64,000 nucleotides of DNA from an uncultured Collinsella sp. (GTDB taxonomy: Bacteria; Actinomycetota; Coriobacteriia; Coriobacteriales; Coriobacteriaceae): positions 1-64,000 of the forward strand of contig UQZL01000005.1 of the NCBI GenBank assembly GCA_900545605.1, written 5' to 3'. A program made the position numbers and the translations under genes. Under the pieces are notes generated by a model, which saw nothing but the letters and a program-made list of their open reading frames with translations, was not told where the DNA came from and did not search any database. This document shows, one piece after another, positions 42,573 to 51,895 of this stretch (position 1 is the stretch's first letter; the number at the start of each line of letters is the position of its first letter).

Positions 42573-43310
42573 ATGGAACCTATCGCACACATACATACCG
42601 ACCTGCCGCAGAAGTTCGGCATTCCGCGCAACAGCTTTTTGGCGCCTCATCTGCAGGGACGCATTGTTTTTGAGCCGGAATTTGCCTCCAATGCAGCGGT
42701 TGAGGGTTTGGACTCCTTCTCTCACCTGTGGCTGCTGTGGCGCTTCGAAAACGGAACGCCCGGCGGCACGGCTAAGGACATAGCTGCCGATGCCAAGTCG
42801 CAGGACAGGTCCGGCACCAACGTCAAGTGGTCGAAGACCGTGCGCCCGCCGCGTCTGGGCGGAGCCGAGCGCGTGGGTGTCTTTGCCACGCGCAGTCCGT
42901 TTCGCCCTAATCCCATCGGGCTTACCTGCGTCAAGCTCGATCGCGTTGAGCTCACCGGCAACGGCCCCATCATCCATGTACTGGGGGCCGACCTGCGCGA
43001 CGGCACGCCCATCTACGACATTAAGCCCTACATCCCGTTTGCGGATTGCCACTCGGATGCGACCGGCGGCTGGATTGAGGATGCTCCGTGGCAAGAGCTC
43101 GATGTTGAGTTTCCGCAAGCGCTGCAGGATATGGTCCCGCCCGCAAAGATTTCTGGCTTGGTCGAGGTTCTACGCCAAGATCCGCGCCGCGCGGGCAGCA
43201 AGCACGAGCCAAACCGCGTCTATCATCTGGCCTACGCCGGGCTCGACATATCGTTTACGGTCGACGAAACCCAGCTAACGGTAACCGCCATCAACGACGC
43301 GCGAGACTAA
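42573..43310 (+). CDS. trmO: TrmO-type tRNA (t6A37) methyltransferase
   Basis: A 245-residue protein of the TsaA/YaeB family, which methylates t6A at position 37 of some tRNAs using SAM. Family patterns: GLDSFSHLWLLWRFENG, GVFATRSPFRPNPIGLTCVK and ADLRDGTPIYDIKPYIPFAD. An additional C-terminal domain (about 165-245) is present. The ATG at 42573 is chosen as the conserved start MEPIAHIHTDLPQKFG; an in-frame ATG lies nine bases before. No clear ribosome binding site is visible, and TACAAT a few bases upstream could be a -10 of a leaderless transcript. Confidence 0.9.
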   Translation: MEPIAHIHTDLPQKFGIPRNSFLAPHLQGRIVFEPEFASNAAVEGLDSFSHLWLLWRFENGTPGGTAKDIAADAKSQDRSGTNVKWSKTVRPPRLGGAERVGVFATRSPFRPNPIGLTCVKLDRVELTGNGPIIHVLGADLRDGTPIYDIKPYIPFADCHSDATGGWIEDAPWQELDVEFPQALQDMVPPAKISGLVEVLRQDPRRAGSKHEPNRVYHLAYAGLDISFTVDETQLTVTAINDARD

Positions 43311-43421
43311 CCAGCCATTCGTCCGCACCCGTCAAATTAGGCGCCAAACCCCATCCCAAAATCGCCCACGCTGGTGGACAATAACGCCTACCAAAACAAT
43401 CACTTTGCACGGGAGCTCAGC

Positions 43422-44636
43422 ATGAAATACGACTTTAGCTCGCTTATCGACCGCCACGGCATGGACTCCATCGCCGTTGACTCTTGGGGTGAGATCCCCG
43501 GTATGGCTCCGAACGCACCCGACGAGGGCTTCGACCGCATTCCCATGTGGGTGGCCGATATGAACTTTGCCACGGTGCCCACGGTCCAGGAACACATCAT
43601 TCAGCGCGCCCAGCACCCCATGTTTGGCTACTTCAATCCGCGCCCCGAGTACTTCGACCGCATCATCGAATGGCAGAGCCGCCGCAATGGCGTCGAGGGC
43701 CTGGCGCCTGAGCATATCGGCTACGAAAACGGCGTGCTGGGCGGTGTCGTGTCGACGCTGCGCGCGTATGTCCAGCCGGGCGATGCGGTGCTGGTCCACA
43801 GCCCTACCTACATCGGCTTTACCAAGTCCATCGAGGCCGCGGGCTATCGCATTGTCCACAGCCCGCTTAAGCTCGACGACCAGGGCGTGTGGCGTATGGA
43901 CTTTGAGGACATGGAGCGCAAGCTCGCCCAAAACCACATCCATGCCGCGGTGTTCTGCTCGCCGCATAATCCCTGCGGCCGCGTATGGGAGCGCGACGAG
44001 ATCGAACGTGCCATGGACATCTATCGCCAGCACGATTGCGTGGTGATATCGGACGAGATTTGGTCCGATATCATCCTGCCGGGTCACAAGCATATCCCGA
44101 CGCAGTCGGTGAGCGAGGATGCCCGCATGCGCACGGTTGCCCTCTACGCGCCGAGCAAGACGTTTAACCTGGCGGGTCTGGTCGGCAGCTACCACATTAT
44201 CTACAACGAGACGCTGCGCGACCGCGTGTGCGCCGTGTCCGACAAGACCCACTACAACGAGATGAATGTCCTCTCCATGCATGCGCTTATCGGTGCCTAT
44301 CAGCCGCAAGGCTACGAGTGGGTGGACGAGCTCAACCAGGTACTTGCCGGCAATATCGAGTACTTCTGCGATTACGTGGACGAGCATTTTGAGGGCGTGT
44401 CTTATTCACGTCCGCAGGGCACGTACATGGTGTTTCTGGACTGCACCGAGTGGTGCTGCGAGCATGGCCGCGATATTCAGTGGCTGCTCGACGAGGGGGC
44501 GCGCGTGGGCGTGGGGTATCAGGACGGCCGTCCGTTCCACGGACCCTGCCACATTCGCGTGAATCTGGCGCTGCCGCCTTCGCGCGTAAGGGAAGCGTGC
44601 GACCGCCTGGACCGCTACGTTTTTAATACGCGGTAA
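43422..44636 (+). CDS. MalY/PatB-type PLP-dependent C-S lyase or aminotransferase
   Basis: A 404-residue fold-type I PLP enzyme. It starts MKYDFSSLIDRHGMDSIAVD, and IPMWVADMNFATVPTVQEHI is the family's substrate loop. The PLP lysine is Lys246 in YAPSKTFNLAGLVG, with SPHNPCGRVW and DEIWSDIILPGHKH as cofactor contacts. Family members are cystathionine beta-lyases (PatB) or the MalY regulator-lyase. The ATG at 43422 follows GGGAGC. A hairpin follows the gene. Confidence 0.9.
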   Translation: MKYDFSSLIDRHGMDSIAVDSWGEIPGMAPNAPDEGFDRIPMWVADMNFATVPTVQEHIIQRAQHPMFGYFNPRPEYFDRIIEWQSRRNGVEGLAPEHIGYENGVLGGVVSTLRAYVQPGDAVLVHSPTYIGFTKSIEAAGYRIVHSPLKLDDQGVWRMDFEDMERKLAQNHIHAAVFCSPHNPCGRVWERDEIERAMDIYRQHDCVVISDEIWSDIILPGHKHIPTQSVSEDARMRTVALYAPSKTFNLAGLVGSYHIIYNETLRDRVCAVSDKTHYNEMNVLSMHALIGAYQPQGYEWVDELNQVLAGNIEYFCDYVDEHFEGVSYSRPQGTYMVFLDCTEWCCEHGRDIQWLLDEGARVGVGYQDGRPFHGPCHIRVNLALPPSRVREACDRLDRYVFNTR

Positions 44637-44647
44637 GTGTGCGCTGA

Positions 44648-44687
44648 ATGCGGGGCCTTCTGCCAAGTCGGCTGGAAGGCCCCGCAT
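44648..44687. terminator. Hairpin after the PLP enzyme gene, possible terminator
   Basis: ATGCGGGGCCTTC pairs perfectly with GAAGGCCCCGCAT around a 14-nt loop. There is no T-run, so termination would be weak or factor-dependent. Confidence 0.5.
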
Positions 44688-44780
44688 GGTAAAACGTCTG
44701 TAACCATTGGACGCTCGAGTGGTTTCGTTTGGTATTATCTTTAGCCATTTCAGTCTGTAAACAGGATCTTCTGGAGCTCG

Positions 44781-45650
44781 ATGAAAAGACCCCGTCGCTC
44801 GGTTGCCATTTCGTTGTTTGTCGCGCTTGCAGTGGCGAGTGCCTTTGTCGTAGCGATAGCCGGCTGCTCCGGGTCGAATGGCAGAGCCTCGGTGTCTGCA
44901 TCAAAAGGCCCGGACGCCACGCAGGTAAAGGACGACGACCTTAAGACGCTCAACGTCGGCAGCGACCTCTATCCACCGTTTGTGTATGCCGACGAGTACG
45001 GCGATATCGTTGGCCTGGACGTCGAGATATTAACCGAGGCTTTGGCCCGCATTGGTTACAAGCCAAAATACCAGCTGATCGACTGGGAAAAGAAGAAAGA
45101 GCTGCTGGCGAGCGGCGAACTCGAGTGCGTCATGGGTAGCTTTAGCATGACGGGTCGCGAAAACGAGTATCGTTGGGCTGGCCCGTACCTTGCGAGCCGT
45201 CAGGTGGTCGCGGTCGATCCCCAGAGCGATATCTACACGCTTGCCGATCTTGAGGATAAGATCGTGGCGGTTCAGTCCACCACCAAGCCCGAGGGCATTT
45301 TGCTCAATCGCGCAAATGAAAACGTTCCGCAGATCAAGGAACTCTACTGCTTTTCGGACCGTTCATGCCTGAACCCCGCGCTCGCCGAGGGCCTGGTCGA
45401 TGCCATCGCCGCGCATGAGTCCTCGCTGCTCACCTACGAAAAAGACTATGGTGTGACGTATCGCATTTTGGATGAGCCGCTGCTAGAGGTTGGTTTGGGC
45501 ACCGCTTTCGATATCAATGATACGCGCGGCATCGACGTTAAACTCACCCGTGCCTACCAAGAAATGCTTGCCGATGGCACCATGGAACGTCTGGTGTCAA
45601 AGTACTTTGATGACCCTTCGCCATTTTTGAATATGGAGGGCCTGTCATGA
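44781..45650 (+). CDS. Amino-acid-type substrate-binding lipoprotein
   Basis: A 289-residue SBP_bac_3-type binding protein: lipobox with Cys29 (VVAIAGCSG), then NVGSDLYPPFVYADEYGDIV and GLDVEILTEALARIGYKPKY, GSFSMTGRENEYRWAGPYL and GLVDAIAAHESSLLTYEKDY, typical of this family. No permease or ATPase genes follow; instead its stop overlaps a hybrid kinase gene by four bases (ATGA). It therefore looks like a sensory rather than a transport protein, handing a small-molecule signal to the kinase. Confidence 0.88.
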   Translation: MKRPRRSVAISLFVALAVASAFVVAIAGCSGSNGRASVSASKGPDATQVKDDDLKTLNVGSDLYPPFVYADEYGDIVGLDVEILTEALARIGYKPKYQLIDWEKKKELLASGELECVMGSFSMTGRENEYRWAGPYLASRQVVAVDPQSDIYTLADLEDKIVAVQSTTKPEGILLNRANENVPQIKELYCFSDRSCLNPALAEGLVDAIAAHESSLLTYEKDYGVTYRILDEPLLEVGLGTAFDINDTRGIDVKLTRAYQEMLADGTMERLVSKYFDDPSPFLNMEGLS

Positions 45651-47839
45651 TCGATGCGCCCGACCACGCCGCTCAGGAGCGGGGCAATCGTTCGACAGGG
45701 GCATGGCTCCTTGTCGCCCTGCTGGGGATAGCGCTCTCGGTTGTTGCCGGCATGATGAGCTACGGCTACACGACAGCTCAGGCCGCGCAGCGCTTTGCCG
45801 ACGTTGTCGATTACGTGGCGACGCAGAGCCTTTCCTACGATGCATTCAATAGCGCCTATACGACCAAAAACCTGATTCGCGTTATGGAGATCGCCGGAGA
45901 GACAGCGCGCGATATGGAGCGCGACGGTTCGGTGGATAACGCCATGCTGGAGCAATATGCCGACCAGTTCAACGTGAGCGCACTGATCGTGACGGACGCA
46001 TCGGGCAATTTGGTGTCCGAGTCCTCGACAGATGGCGTGGGCTACGAGTCACTCGCTACGTATCTCAAGGAAGCACCCGTGCTGGAGGTGGCAGCCCATC
46101 CGCTTAAGTCCTATACCGCCCGCATTACGCTTTCGGATGATTCGGTTGCAGACATTGGTTGCGTGACCCGGCAAGATGGCGAGGGCATCGTTATCGCGGT
46201 CAGGCATCAGAGCGCGAAGGCAGTTGCAAGCAATACGCTCAAACTGCAGAGCCTGCTCGGTGGTTATGAGACCATCGACAGTGGCAATATCGTGATCGAA
46301 AGCGATGGCAAAGTCGTTGCGACCAATGCCGTTGAACCCACCATATTGGGCGTATTCAATCTGCCTGCAACGGATGTCTTTATTGTCGACGGTATTAAGG
46401 ATCGATGCCTGCCCGGCAAAGTCCGACTGGTCAACGCCAGCGGCGAGTGGTATTTGGGCACATTTGGAAAAGCGCGCGGGTTCTACGTGTACGCCTATGC
46501 CTCGGCGCGGCGCTACTTTGAGGTCGTCGCGGCTGTTGCTGCCGGCGTGCTGGTGCTCTACAGCGGTGTTATAGCCGTTGTTGTGATGGTGCGTCGCCGC
46601 GCTGATCGCCGACGTTTGACGGACTTGCTGCAGCAGGAGCGCGACTATGGCGACAAGCTGGCAAAGGCGGCGCGTGAGGCCTCGTCTGCCAACTCGGCAA
46701 AGACAGAGTTTCTGCGTCGCATGAGCCACGATCTGCGCACGCCCATCAACGGCATTCGCGGCATGGTCGAGGTTGGCGACGCCAATGCGGACGATCTGCA
46801 AAAGCAGACTGAGTGCCGCTCAAAGATCTGGACGGCATCGGGACTGCTGCTCGACCTTGCGAATGAGGCGCTCGATATGAGTCGCCTGGAGAGCGGCCAG
46901 GTCGATCTGGAGCTTGTTCCCACAAATTTGGTGACCCTCAACCACGAGGTGCGCGATATTCTGGAGCGCCAGGCCGAGGAGCGCCTGGTGACAATTATCT
47001 GCGACCAGCAGACGCTTAATCATCCCTATGCGCGGGTGAGCGTGACGCACCTCAAGCGCTTGTTGCTCAATATTGCCGGCAATGCCGTCAAGTACAACCG
47101 TCGGGGCGGTTATGTTCGCCTGACGTGCCGTGAGGTGGAGCCGGTGGATGGCGTCCTCGTCTATGAATACACGATTGCCGATAACGGTATTGGCATGAGT
47201 GAGGAGTTTCAACAGCACCTCTACGAGCCGTTTTGTCGCGAGGAGCAGCAGGTGGAAGGCGCTTCATCGGGAACTGGCCTGGGTGCGCCTATTGCCAAAC
47301 AGTTGGTCGAGCTTATGGGCGGAACCATGAGCTTTTCGAGCATCTTGGGGCAGGGGACGACGTTTACCATCCGTCTGCCGTTTGAGAAGTGCAAGTGCTC
47401 CGAGATTCCTCAGGCAGTGCGCGTGAATGCGGGCGACGGCGATGCGCTCCAGGGCTTGCGCGTTTTGCTCGTAGAGGATAACGACCTGAATGCCGAGATC
47501 GCACAGTTTACGCTCGCCCGCGCCGGTGCCGTCGTGACGCATGCTAAGGATGGTGAGTCTGCCGTCGAGATGTTTGCCGCGAGCGCGCCGCACGAGTACG
47601 ACGTGGTGTTGATGGATATCATGATGCCCGGTATCGATGGCCTTGAGGCCACGCGTCGGATTCGAGCGCTCGATCGCGAGGATGCCGCGACCACGCCGAT
47701 TATCGCCGTGAGCGCCAACGCCTTTGCCGACGATCGCAGGCTTTCGCGTGAGGCGGGCATGAACGCGCACCTGAGTAAACCAGTGAGTTCGCAGGAGCTC
47801 GTTGAGGCGCTTGCGCACATAGCCGCCGACGCTTCATAA
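45647..47839 (+). CDS. Hybrid sensor histidine kinase with receiver domain
   Basis: A 730-residue kinase: helices at 18-40 and 291-315 enclose a 250-residue extracytoplasmic domain (dCache/PAS-like from length and pattern, for example ALIVTDASGNLVSESSTDGV). The HisKA box has His361 (RRMSHDLRTPINGIRGM), the ATPase NIAGNAVKYNRRGG, ADNGIGMS and SGTGLGAPIAKQL, and a C-terminal receiver with Asp657 (DVVLMDIMMPGIDGLEATRR) and the Lys region HLSKPVS. It is translationally coupled to the substrate-binding lipoprotein. There is no HPt or DNA-binding output in the chain or nearby. Confidence 0.92.
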   Translation: MIDAPDHAAQERGNRSTGAWLLVALLGIALSVVAGMMSYGYTTAQAAQRFADVVDYVATQSLSYDAFNSAYTTKNLIRVMEIAGETARDMERDGSVDNAMLEQYADQFNVSALIVTDASGNLVSESSTDGVGYESLATYLKEAPVLEVAAHPLKSYTARITLSDDSVADIGCVTRQDGEGIVIAVRHQSAKAVASNTLKLQSLLGGYETIDSGNIVIESDGKVVATNAVEPTILGVFNLPATDVFIVDGIKDRCLPGKVRLVNASGEWYLGTFGKARGFYVYAYASARRYFEVVAAVAAGVLVLYSGVIAVVVMVRRRADRRRLTDLLQQERDYGDKLAKAAREASSANSAKTEFLRRMSHDLRTPINGIRGMVEVGDANADDLQKQTECRSKIWTASGLLLDLANEALDMSRLESGQVDLELVPTNLVTLNHEVRDILERQAEERLVTIICDQQTLNHPYARVSVTHLKRLLLNIAGNAVKYNRRGGYVRLTCREVEPVDGVLVYEYTIADNGIGMSEEFQQHLYEPFCREEQQVEGASSGTGLGAPIAKQLVELMGGTMSFSSILGQGTTFTIRLPFEKCKCSEIPQAVRVNAGDGDALQGLRVLLVEDNDLNAEIAQFTLARAGAVVTHAKDGESAVEMFAASAPHEYDVVLMDIMMPGIDGLEATRRIRALDREDAATTPIIAVSANAFADDRRLSREAGMNAHLSKPVSSQELVEALAHIAADAS

Positions 47840-47841
47840 GC

Positions 47842-47881
47842 ATATGGCCCGGTTCCAAGGTGGGTTGGAACCGGGCCATAT
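47842..47881. terminator. Bidirectional terminator hairpin
   Basis: A perfect 17-bp stem (ATATGGCCCGGTTCCAA with TTGGAACCGGGCCATAT) around GGTGGG lies between the convergent kinase and flavin-nucleotide-binding genes. Confidence 0.7.
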
Positions 47882-47908
47882 TGCTATTGATGAGGCTTGC
47901 TGAGGGGC

Positions 47909-48388
47909 TTACTTTTCGTGAATCTGCTTACCGCAGAGATGCTCAATCGTAATCTCGTAGAGTTGGACGCCCTTGATGTCTTTGGCGATTTCCTCCTCGA
48001 CTTCTTCGGCGGAAGGGTAGTACTTAAGCGCGAGCTGGCGGACTTTGTCCTCGATAAACGCGGGCGCTTCATCTACCAGGCGACAACGACCAAAGACAAC
48101 GGTACTCATAACGTAGGGAGCCCAGTCGCCGTCCTTGTACCACTCGTTGCCGTAAACGGTAAAGCAGATCTTGTCATCGCGCTTGAGTGCGTCGACCTTG
48201 TGGCCAGCCTTGGCGCCATGGAAATAAATCTTGTCGTGCTCGGCGTCGAAGAAGTAGTTGACGGGAATGGCGTACGGGTAGCCATCGTCGCCGTTGACGG
48301 CAAAGACGCCGCGCTTGCAGGTGGCGAGCAACTCGCGCGCTTCCTCGTCGGTGATGGCGCGTTTCTTTCGACGTAAGGGCCTAAACAT
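47909..48388 (-). CDS. Pyridoxamine 5'-phosphate oxidase-fold flavin-binding protein
   Basis: A 159-residue split-barrel protein: ITDEEARELLATCKRGVFAV, then DGYPYAIPVNYFFDAEHDKI and YFHGAKAGHKVDALKRDDKI, the pattern of the NimA-like/PNPOx subgroup that binds FMN, haem or F420. The start at 48388 is preferred (AAAGGAAA upstream). In anaerobes these often act as nitroimidazole reductase-like or stress proteins. It lies between the two kinase systems, in the same direction as the second. Confidence 0.85.
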   Translation of the reverse strand: MFRPLRRKKRAITDEEARELLATCKRGVFAVNGDDGYPYAIPVNYFFDAEHDKIYFHGAKAGHKVDALKRDDKICFTVYGNEWYKDGDWAPYVMSTVVFGRCRLVDEAPAFIEDKVRQLALKYYPSAEEVEEEIAKDIKGVQLYEITIEHLCGKQIHEK

Positions 48389-48430
48389 CGTTGGTTTCCT
48401 TTCTGGCCATGCATGGTGGTTGAGCACAAA

Positions 48431-51241
48431 CTATAGCGAAACGGATCCGTATTTCTTGATGCGGGCGAGCATGTTTTTGAGCTTGTTAAAGTCGAGCGGC
48501 TTGGGCAGGTGAGCGTTCATGCCGGCATCGTGTGCCGCCTGGGAATCCTCGGCAAAGGCGTTGGCGGTGAGCGCGATGATGGGGATATCGGCTGCATCGG
48601 CCTTCTTGCTCAGGCGAATCGCGCGGGTTGCCTCATAGCCGTCCATGCCAGGCATCATAATGTCCATCAGAATCGCATCGAAGCTGCCGGCGGGATGTGA
48701 CAGGTACAGATCGACGACTTCGTTGCCGTTGGCGGCGCGGGTGACCACGACGCCCTCGGATTCTAGCAGCGCCTGGGCAATCTCGGCGTTCAATTCGTTG
48801 TCTTCGGCGAGCAGCACGTTCATGTTGGCGAGCGAGCAGTCGAGCGTACTCTCAACCGTATTCGCCCGCGCCTGGGGATTCTTGTCGATATCGAGCGGAA
48901 TTTCCACGTAGAACGTGGTGCCCACATGGAACTCGCTGGTGACTTCGATGGTGCCGCCCATCAGTTCAATAAGCGACTTGACGATTGGCATGCCCATGCC
49001 GGTTCCTTGGAACTTGCTGCGCGCATCGTTACCTTCTTGGGCAAACGGCTCATAGATATGTTTTAAGAATTTGGGAGTCATGCCAATGCCGGTATCCGAA
49101 ACGCTAAAGCAAAAGAGCGCGCGCCCGTTATCGAGTGGCTTGGTCTTTGAGCTAAAGGTGACGGAGCCGCCGCGCTTGTTGTACTTAATGCTGTTGTCTA
49201 ACAGGTTGATCATGATCTGTCGGATATGGGTGGGACTGCCGACCATGTATGGCCCCGTGGCGTACGGCAGACTATTGTCCTGCATGGTGATGCCGTTACT
49301 GGACGCGCGGAGCTTGCACAGCACCAGCGTATCGTCACAGAGCTCTTTGAGGTTAAAAGGCGCATGCTCCAGTGTTAGCTTGCGGTCTTCGATTTTGCCC
49401 ATCTCGAGGATGTCGTTGATCAGCGAGAGCAGGTGATTGGCGGCAACGCGCGCCTTGGCACGGCTCTCGCGGGCGACCTGGATATCGCCTTCCTTCAATT
49501 CCTCGATCTCGATAAGGCCCAGGATACCGTTGAGCGGCGTACGGATGTCGTGGCTCATGCGCGTGAGGAATGCCGTCTTAGCAGCGTTGGCAGCATCGGC
49601 TTTTTTGCGCTCGGTTCGAGCGCGCGCGAGCGCCCAGATGAGCAGGACGATGCCGACCGACAACATACCGATGAGGGTAGCTGCAATGGCGGTGCGGTTG
49701 CGATAAAGGAATTGAAGCGTGTTGGATTCCTGGGCCGTGTACGACGTGGAGGAGTAATTGCTTGCGGAGAGCGATTCTCCGGCATTGATGATGCCCTTGT
49801 TGATGATTCCCAGCAGCTCGGGCTTTCCGCGCGAAATCCAGCACGAGAGCTCACAGGTGTCAGGGAGCTCGACCGTCTCGTAGCCCTCGAGATCATAACG
49901 GTCGCCGATGGTTTTTACGCGTGAGCTGGGAGCGACGATGCAATGTGCCGTTCCCTTCCTGAGGGCGTCGAACGCTTCATCGTCGGATTGGTATTCGGTC
50001 ACGGTCGCTGTGGGGAACAGACTTTCAAGTGCATTTTTGTTGACAAACGATGATTTGGTACAGGCGATGTTCTGAAGGTCTTTGTTCAGGTCGCTGCCGG
50101 TGTGGATGGCGGTGAGGGATATGGTCCCCAACGATACCGACTGCACAACGCCTGATTGCTCGGCAAACCAGTAATCTCGGTATACCGGCAGCGCAACGTC
50201 TATGCTTCCCTTTGACAGGGCCTTTGACATCATCTTGTAACTATCAAAGGCGACGGTTTTGACCGTAATGCCAAATTTATCGTGCAACGTCGTCGCAAGC
50301 GATGCGAGCGAGCCTTCCATTTCGCCGTTTTCGTCTTCGTTGCAGTAGGGGAGTTTGCCCGTAATGTAGCCGAGCGTGATGGTGTTGCCATTTGCTTTGA
50401 GCCAGGAACGTTCGGGGCTGTTGAGCGATGATGAACCGCTGTTTTGGGCCGAGTAGTTAGATTTGACTTCGTCGATATAGCGTGGGTTGACGCGGGCGAT
50501 TGCCGACATGGCGGCATTGATGTCGTCCATCAGGTCGGGGCGGCTTTTGGGGACGGCAAAATAGTAGTCGCTCGAAACAATGTAGAACATGGGGGAGGCG
50601 CTGGGCGACGAGGTCGTGTCGTTCATGATGATGGCATCGACCTCGTTGTTTGCGAGCGCGTCAAAGAGGGCACCGCCAGTGTCGATTTCTTTATAGGTGC
50701 AGGTAATGCCTTCGTTGGCGAGCCACTGCTGGCCAACGAAGGTTTGCATAACGCCGGGGTTGCAGCCGATGGTAAGGCCTTGGAGCGCTTGGGGGTCACC
50801 CTTGGCCAGATCGTCGCGATCGGGCTTGGCGTAGATGAAGTAGCGCTCGGTGCCCTCGGGGTTCGAGGAAAAGAGCAGCTTTTGGGCGCGTTCCTCAGAG
50901 TAGGAGATGTTGGGCATGAGGTCGATCTCGCCCGCCTCGAGCATGTCCATAAGCTCGGTGAAGGTGCCGGAGACGTATTCGTACCGCCAGCCGGGCGTGT
51001 AGTACGACAGGGTCTGGAGGTACTCGTAACCCCATCCCGAGAGACGCTCGCCGGGGGTGCCGTCCTGGAAGCCCTCGTTGTTGACGAGCCAACCAACGCG
51101 GACCGTCTTGGCCTGCTGATCAGAGTCGGCGGCAAAGGCAGGGGCGGGCGCGACGGCGCTCAGTACGGCGAGCGCGGTAAGCGCAACGGCCAGGGTGCGA
51201 TATATAACTGAACGAAGGACAGCGGAAGCTCTCACATGCAA
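48431..51241 (-). CDS. BvgS-like hybrid kinase with two fused substrate-binding domains
   Basis: A 936-residue kinase: signal-like N-terminus (about 15-38), two SBP_bac_3-type domains (about 46-265, with RVGWLVNNEGFQDGTPGERL; about 283-500, with ITLGYITGKLPYCNEDENGE), a helix at about 514-537, HisKA with His564 (TRMSHDIRTPLNGILGL), ATPase (NLLDNSIKYNKRGG, SDTGIGMT, GTGMGMPIVKSLIEL) and a receiver with Asp860 (DAILMDIMMPGMDGYEATRA). AGGA lies upstream of ATG 51241. The binding domains are Venus-flytrap sensors. No HPt or output domain follows, so it must signal through a partner elsewhere. Confidence 0.92.
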   Translation of the reverse strand: MHVRASAVLRSVIYRTLAVALTALAVLSAVAPAPAFAADSDQQAKTVRVGWLVNNEGFQDGTPGERLSGWGYEYLQTLSYYTPGWRYEYVSGTFTELMDMLEAGEIDLMPNISYSEERAQKLLFSSNPEGTERYFIYAKPDRDDLAKGDPQALQGLTIGCNPGVMQTFVGQQWLANEGITCTYKEIDTGGALFDALANNEVDAIIMNDTTSSPSASPMFYIVSSDYYFAVPKSRPDLMDDINAAMSAIARVNPRYIDEVKSNYSAQNSGSSSLNSPERSWLKANGNTITLGYITGKLPYCNEDENGEMEGSLASLATTLHDKFGITVKTVAFDSYKMMSKALSKGSIDVALPVYRDYWFAEQSGVVQSVSLGTISLTAIHTGSDLNKDLQNIACTKSSFVNKNALESLFPTATVTEYQSDDEAFDALRKGTAHCIVAPSSRVKTIGDRYDLEGYETVELPDTCELSCWISRGKPELLGIINKGIINAGESLSASNYSSTSYTAQESNTLQFLYRNRTAIAATLIGMLSVGIVLLIWALARARTERKKADAANAAKTAFLTRMSHDIRTPLNGILGLIEIEELKEGDIQVARESRAKARVAANHLLSLINDILEMGKIEDRKLTLEHAPFNLKELCDDTLVLCKLRASSNGITMQDNSLPYATGPYMVGSPTHIRQIMINLLDNSIKYNKRGGSVTFSSKTKPLDNGRALFCFSVSDTGIGMTPKFLKHIYEPFAQEGNDARSKFQGTGMGMPIVKSLIELMGGTIEVTSEFHVGTTFYVEIPLDIDKNPQARANTVESTLDCSLANMNVLLAEDNELNAEIAQALLESEGVVVTRAANGNEVVDLYLSHPAGSFDAILMDIMMPGMDGYEATRAIRLSKKADAADIPIIALTANAFAEDSQAAHDAGMNAHLPKPLDFNKLKNMLARIKKYGSVSL

Positions 51242-51323
51242 TCCTAACGAATCGAGACATTACCGCATAAGGATACCAGCTCAGCCTGCCCAGTCGGCAG
51301 CTGCATCGCTAAACGATCCCGCC

Positions 51324-51379
51324 CGGCAGTTGGGGACAGTCCCTTTCTGCCGGCACAAAAGGAACGTCCCTAACTGTCG
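51324..51379. repeat. Imperfect palindrome with GGGACAGTCCC core
   Basis: CAGTTGGGGACAGTCCCTTT (51327-51346) faces AAAAGGAACGTCCCTAACTG (51357-51376), with outer bases also pairing. The GGGACAGTCCCTTT core is the same as in the 33-bp palindrome at 34920, so this is a related intergenic repeat. Confidence 0.5.
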
Positions 51380-51433
51380 GTTGTGGGACAATATCGAGCG
51401 AATGTGATTGGGCGTCTGGGAAAAGGGGTCGCG

Positions 51434-51859
51434 ATGAACAGGTTGAGGACGCTTGCCGATGTGCTGCGACAGGCTGGCTTTGCACGCATCACGGGCCTGT
51501 TTCTTATCTTTTACCTGCTGTGCTCGACGGCTGTCTGGCTGTCCGAGCCTACGACCCTCACCTTTGGTGATGGCCTGTGGTTTAGCTTTGAGACGGTCTC
51601 GACGATCGGCTTTGGCGATATCCCGGCAGAAACGCCGGTTGCCCGCGGCATTACCGTCATCCTAAGCGTCATCAGTATCTTCTATATCGCCATGCTTACG
51701 GGCGTGGCGGTGAACTACTGCAATACGCTCATCAAGCTGCGCCAAAAGGACACCATGGCGCGCTTTATGGACGATCTTGAGCATTTGGAGGAGCTCGATC
51801 GTGACGAGCTCGCCGACCTGTCGCGCCGCGTGCGCGAATATCGCCGCCGCCAACGCTAG
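51434..51859 (+). CDS. Two-helix potassium-channel-like protein
   Basis: A 141-residue ion channel subunit: helix one (ITGLFLIFYLLCSTAVWLSE), a pore loop with the selectivity filter TIGFGDIPAE, and helix two (ITVILSVISIFYIAMLTGVA), then a charged cytoplasmic helix (LEHLEELDRDELADLSRRV). There is no RCK/TrkA ligand domain, so it is a minimal channel. The ATG at 51434 follows AAAAGGGG. Four subunits would form one pore. Confidence 0.85.
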   Translation: MNRLRTLADVLRQAGFARITGLFLIFYLLCSTAVWLSEPTTLTFGDGLWFSFETVSTIGFGDIPAETPVARGITVILSVISIFYIAMLTGVAVNYCNTLIKLRQKDTMARFMDDLEHLEELDRDELADLSRRVREYRRRQR

Positions 51860-51895
51860 AACGGGCGCCGCGCGTCACGATTGGGGGGACTGAAT

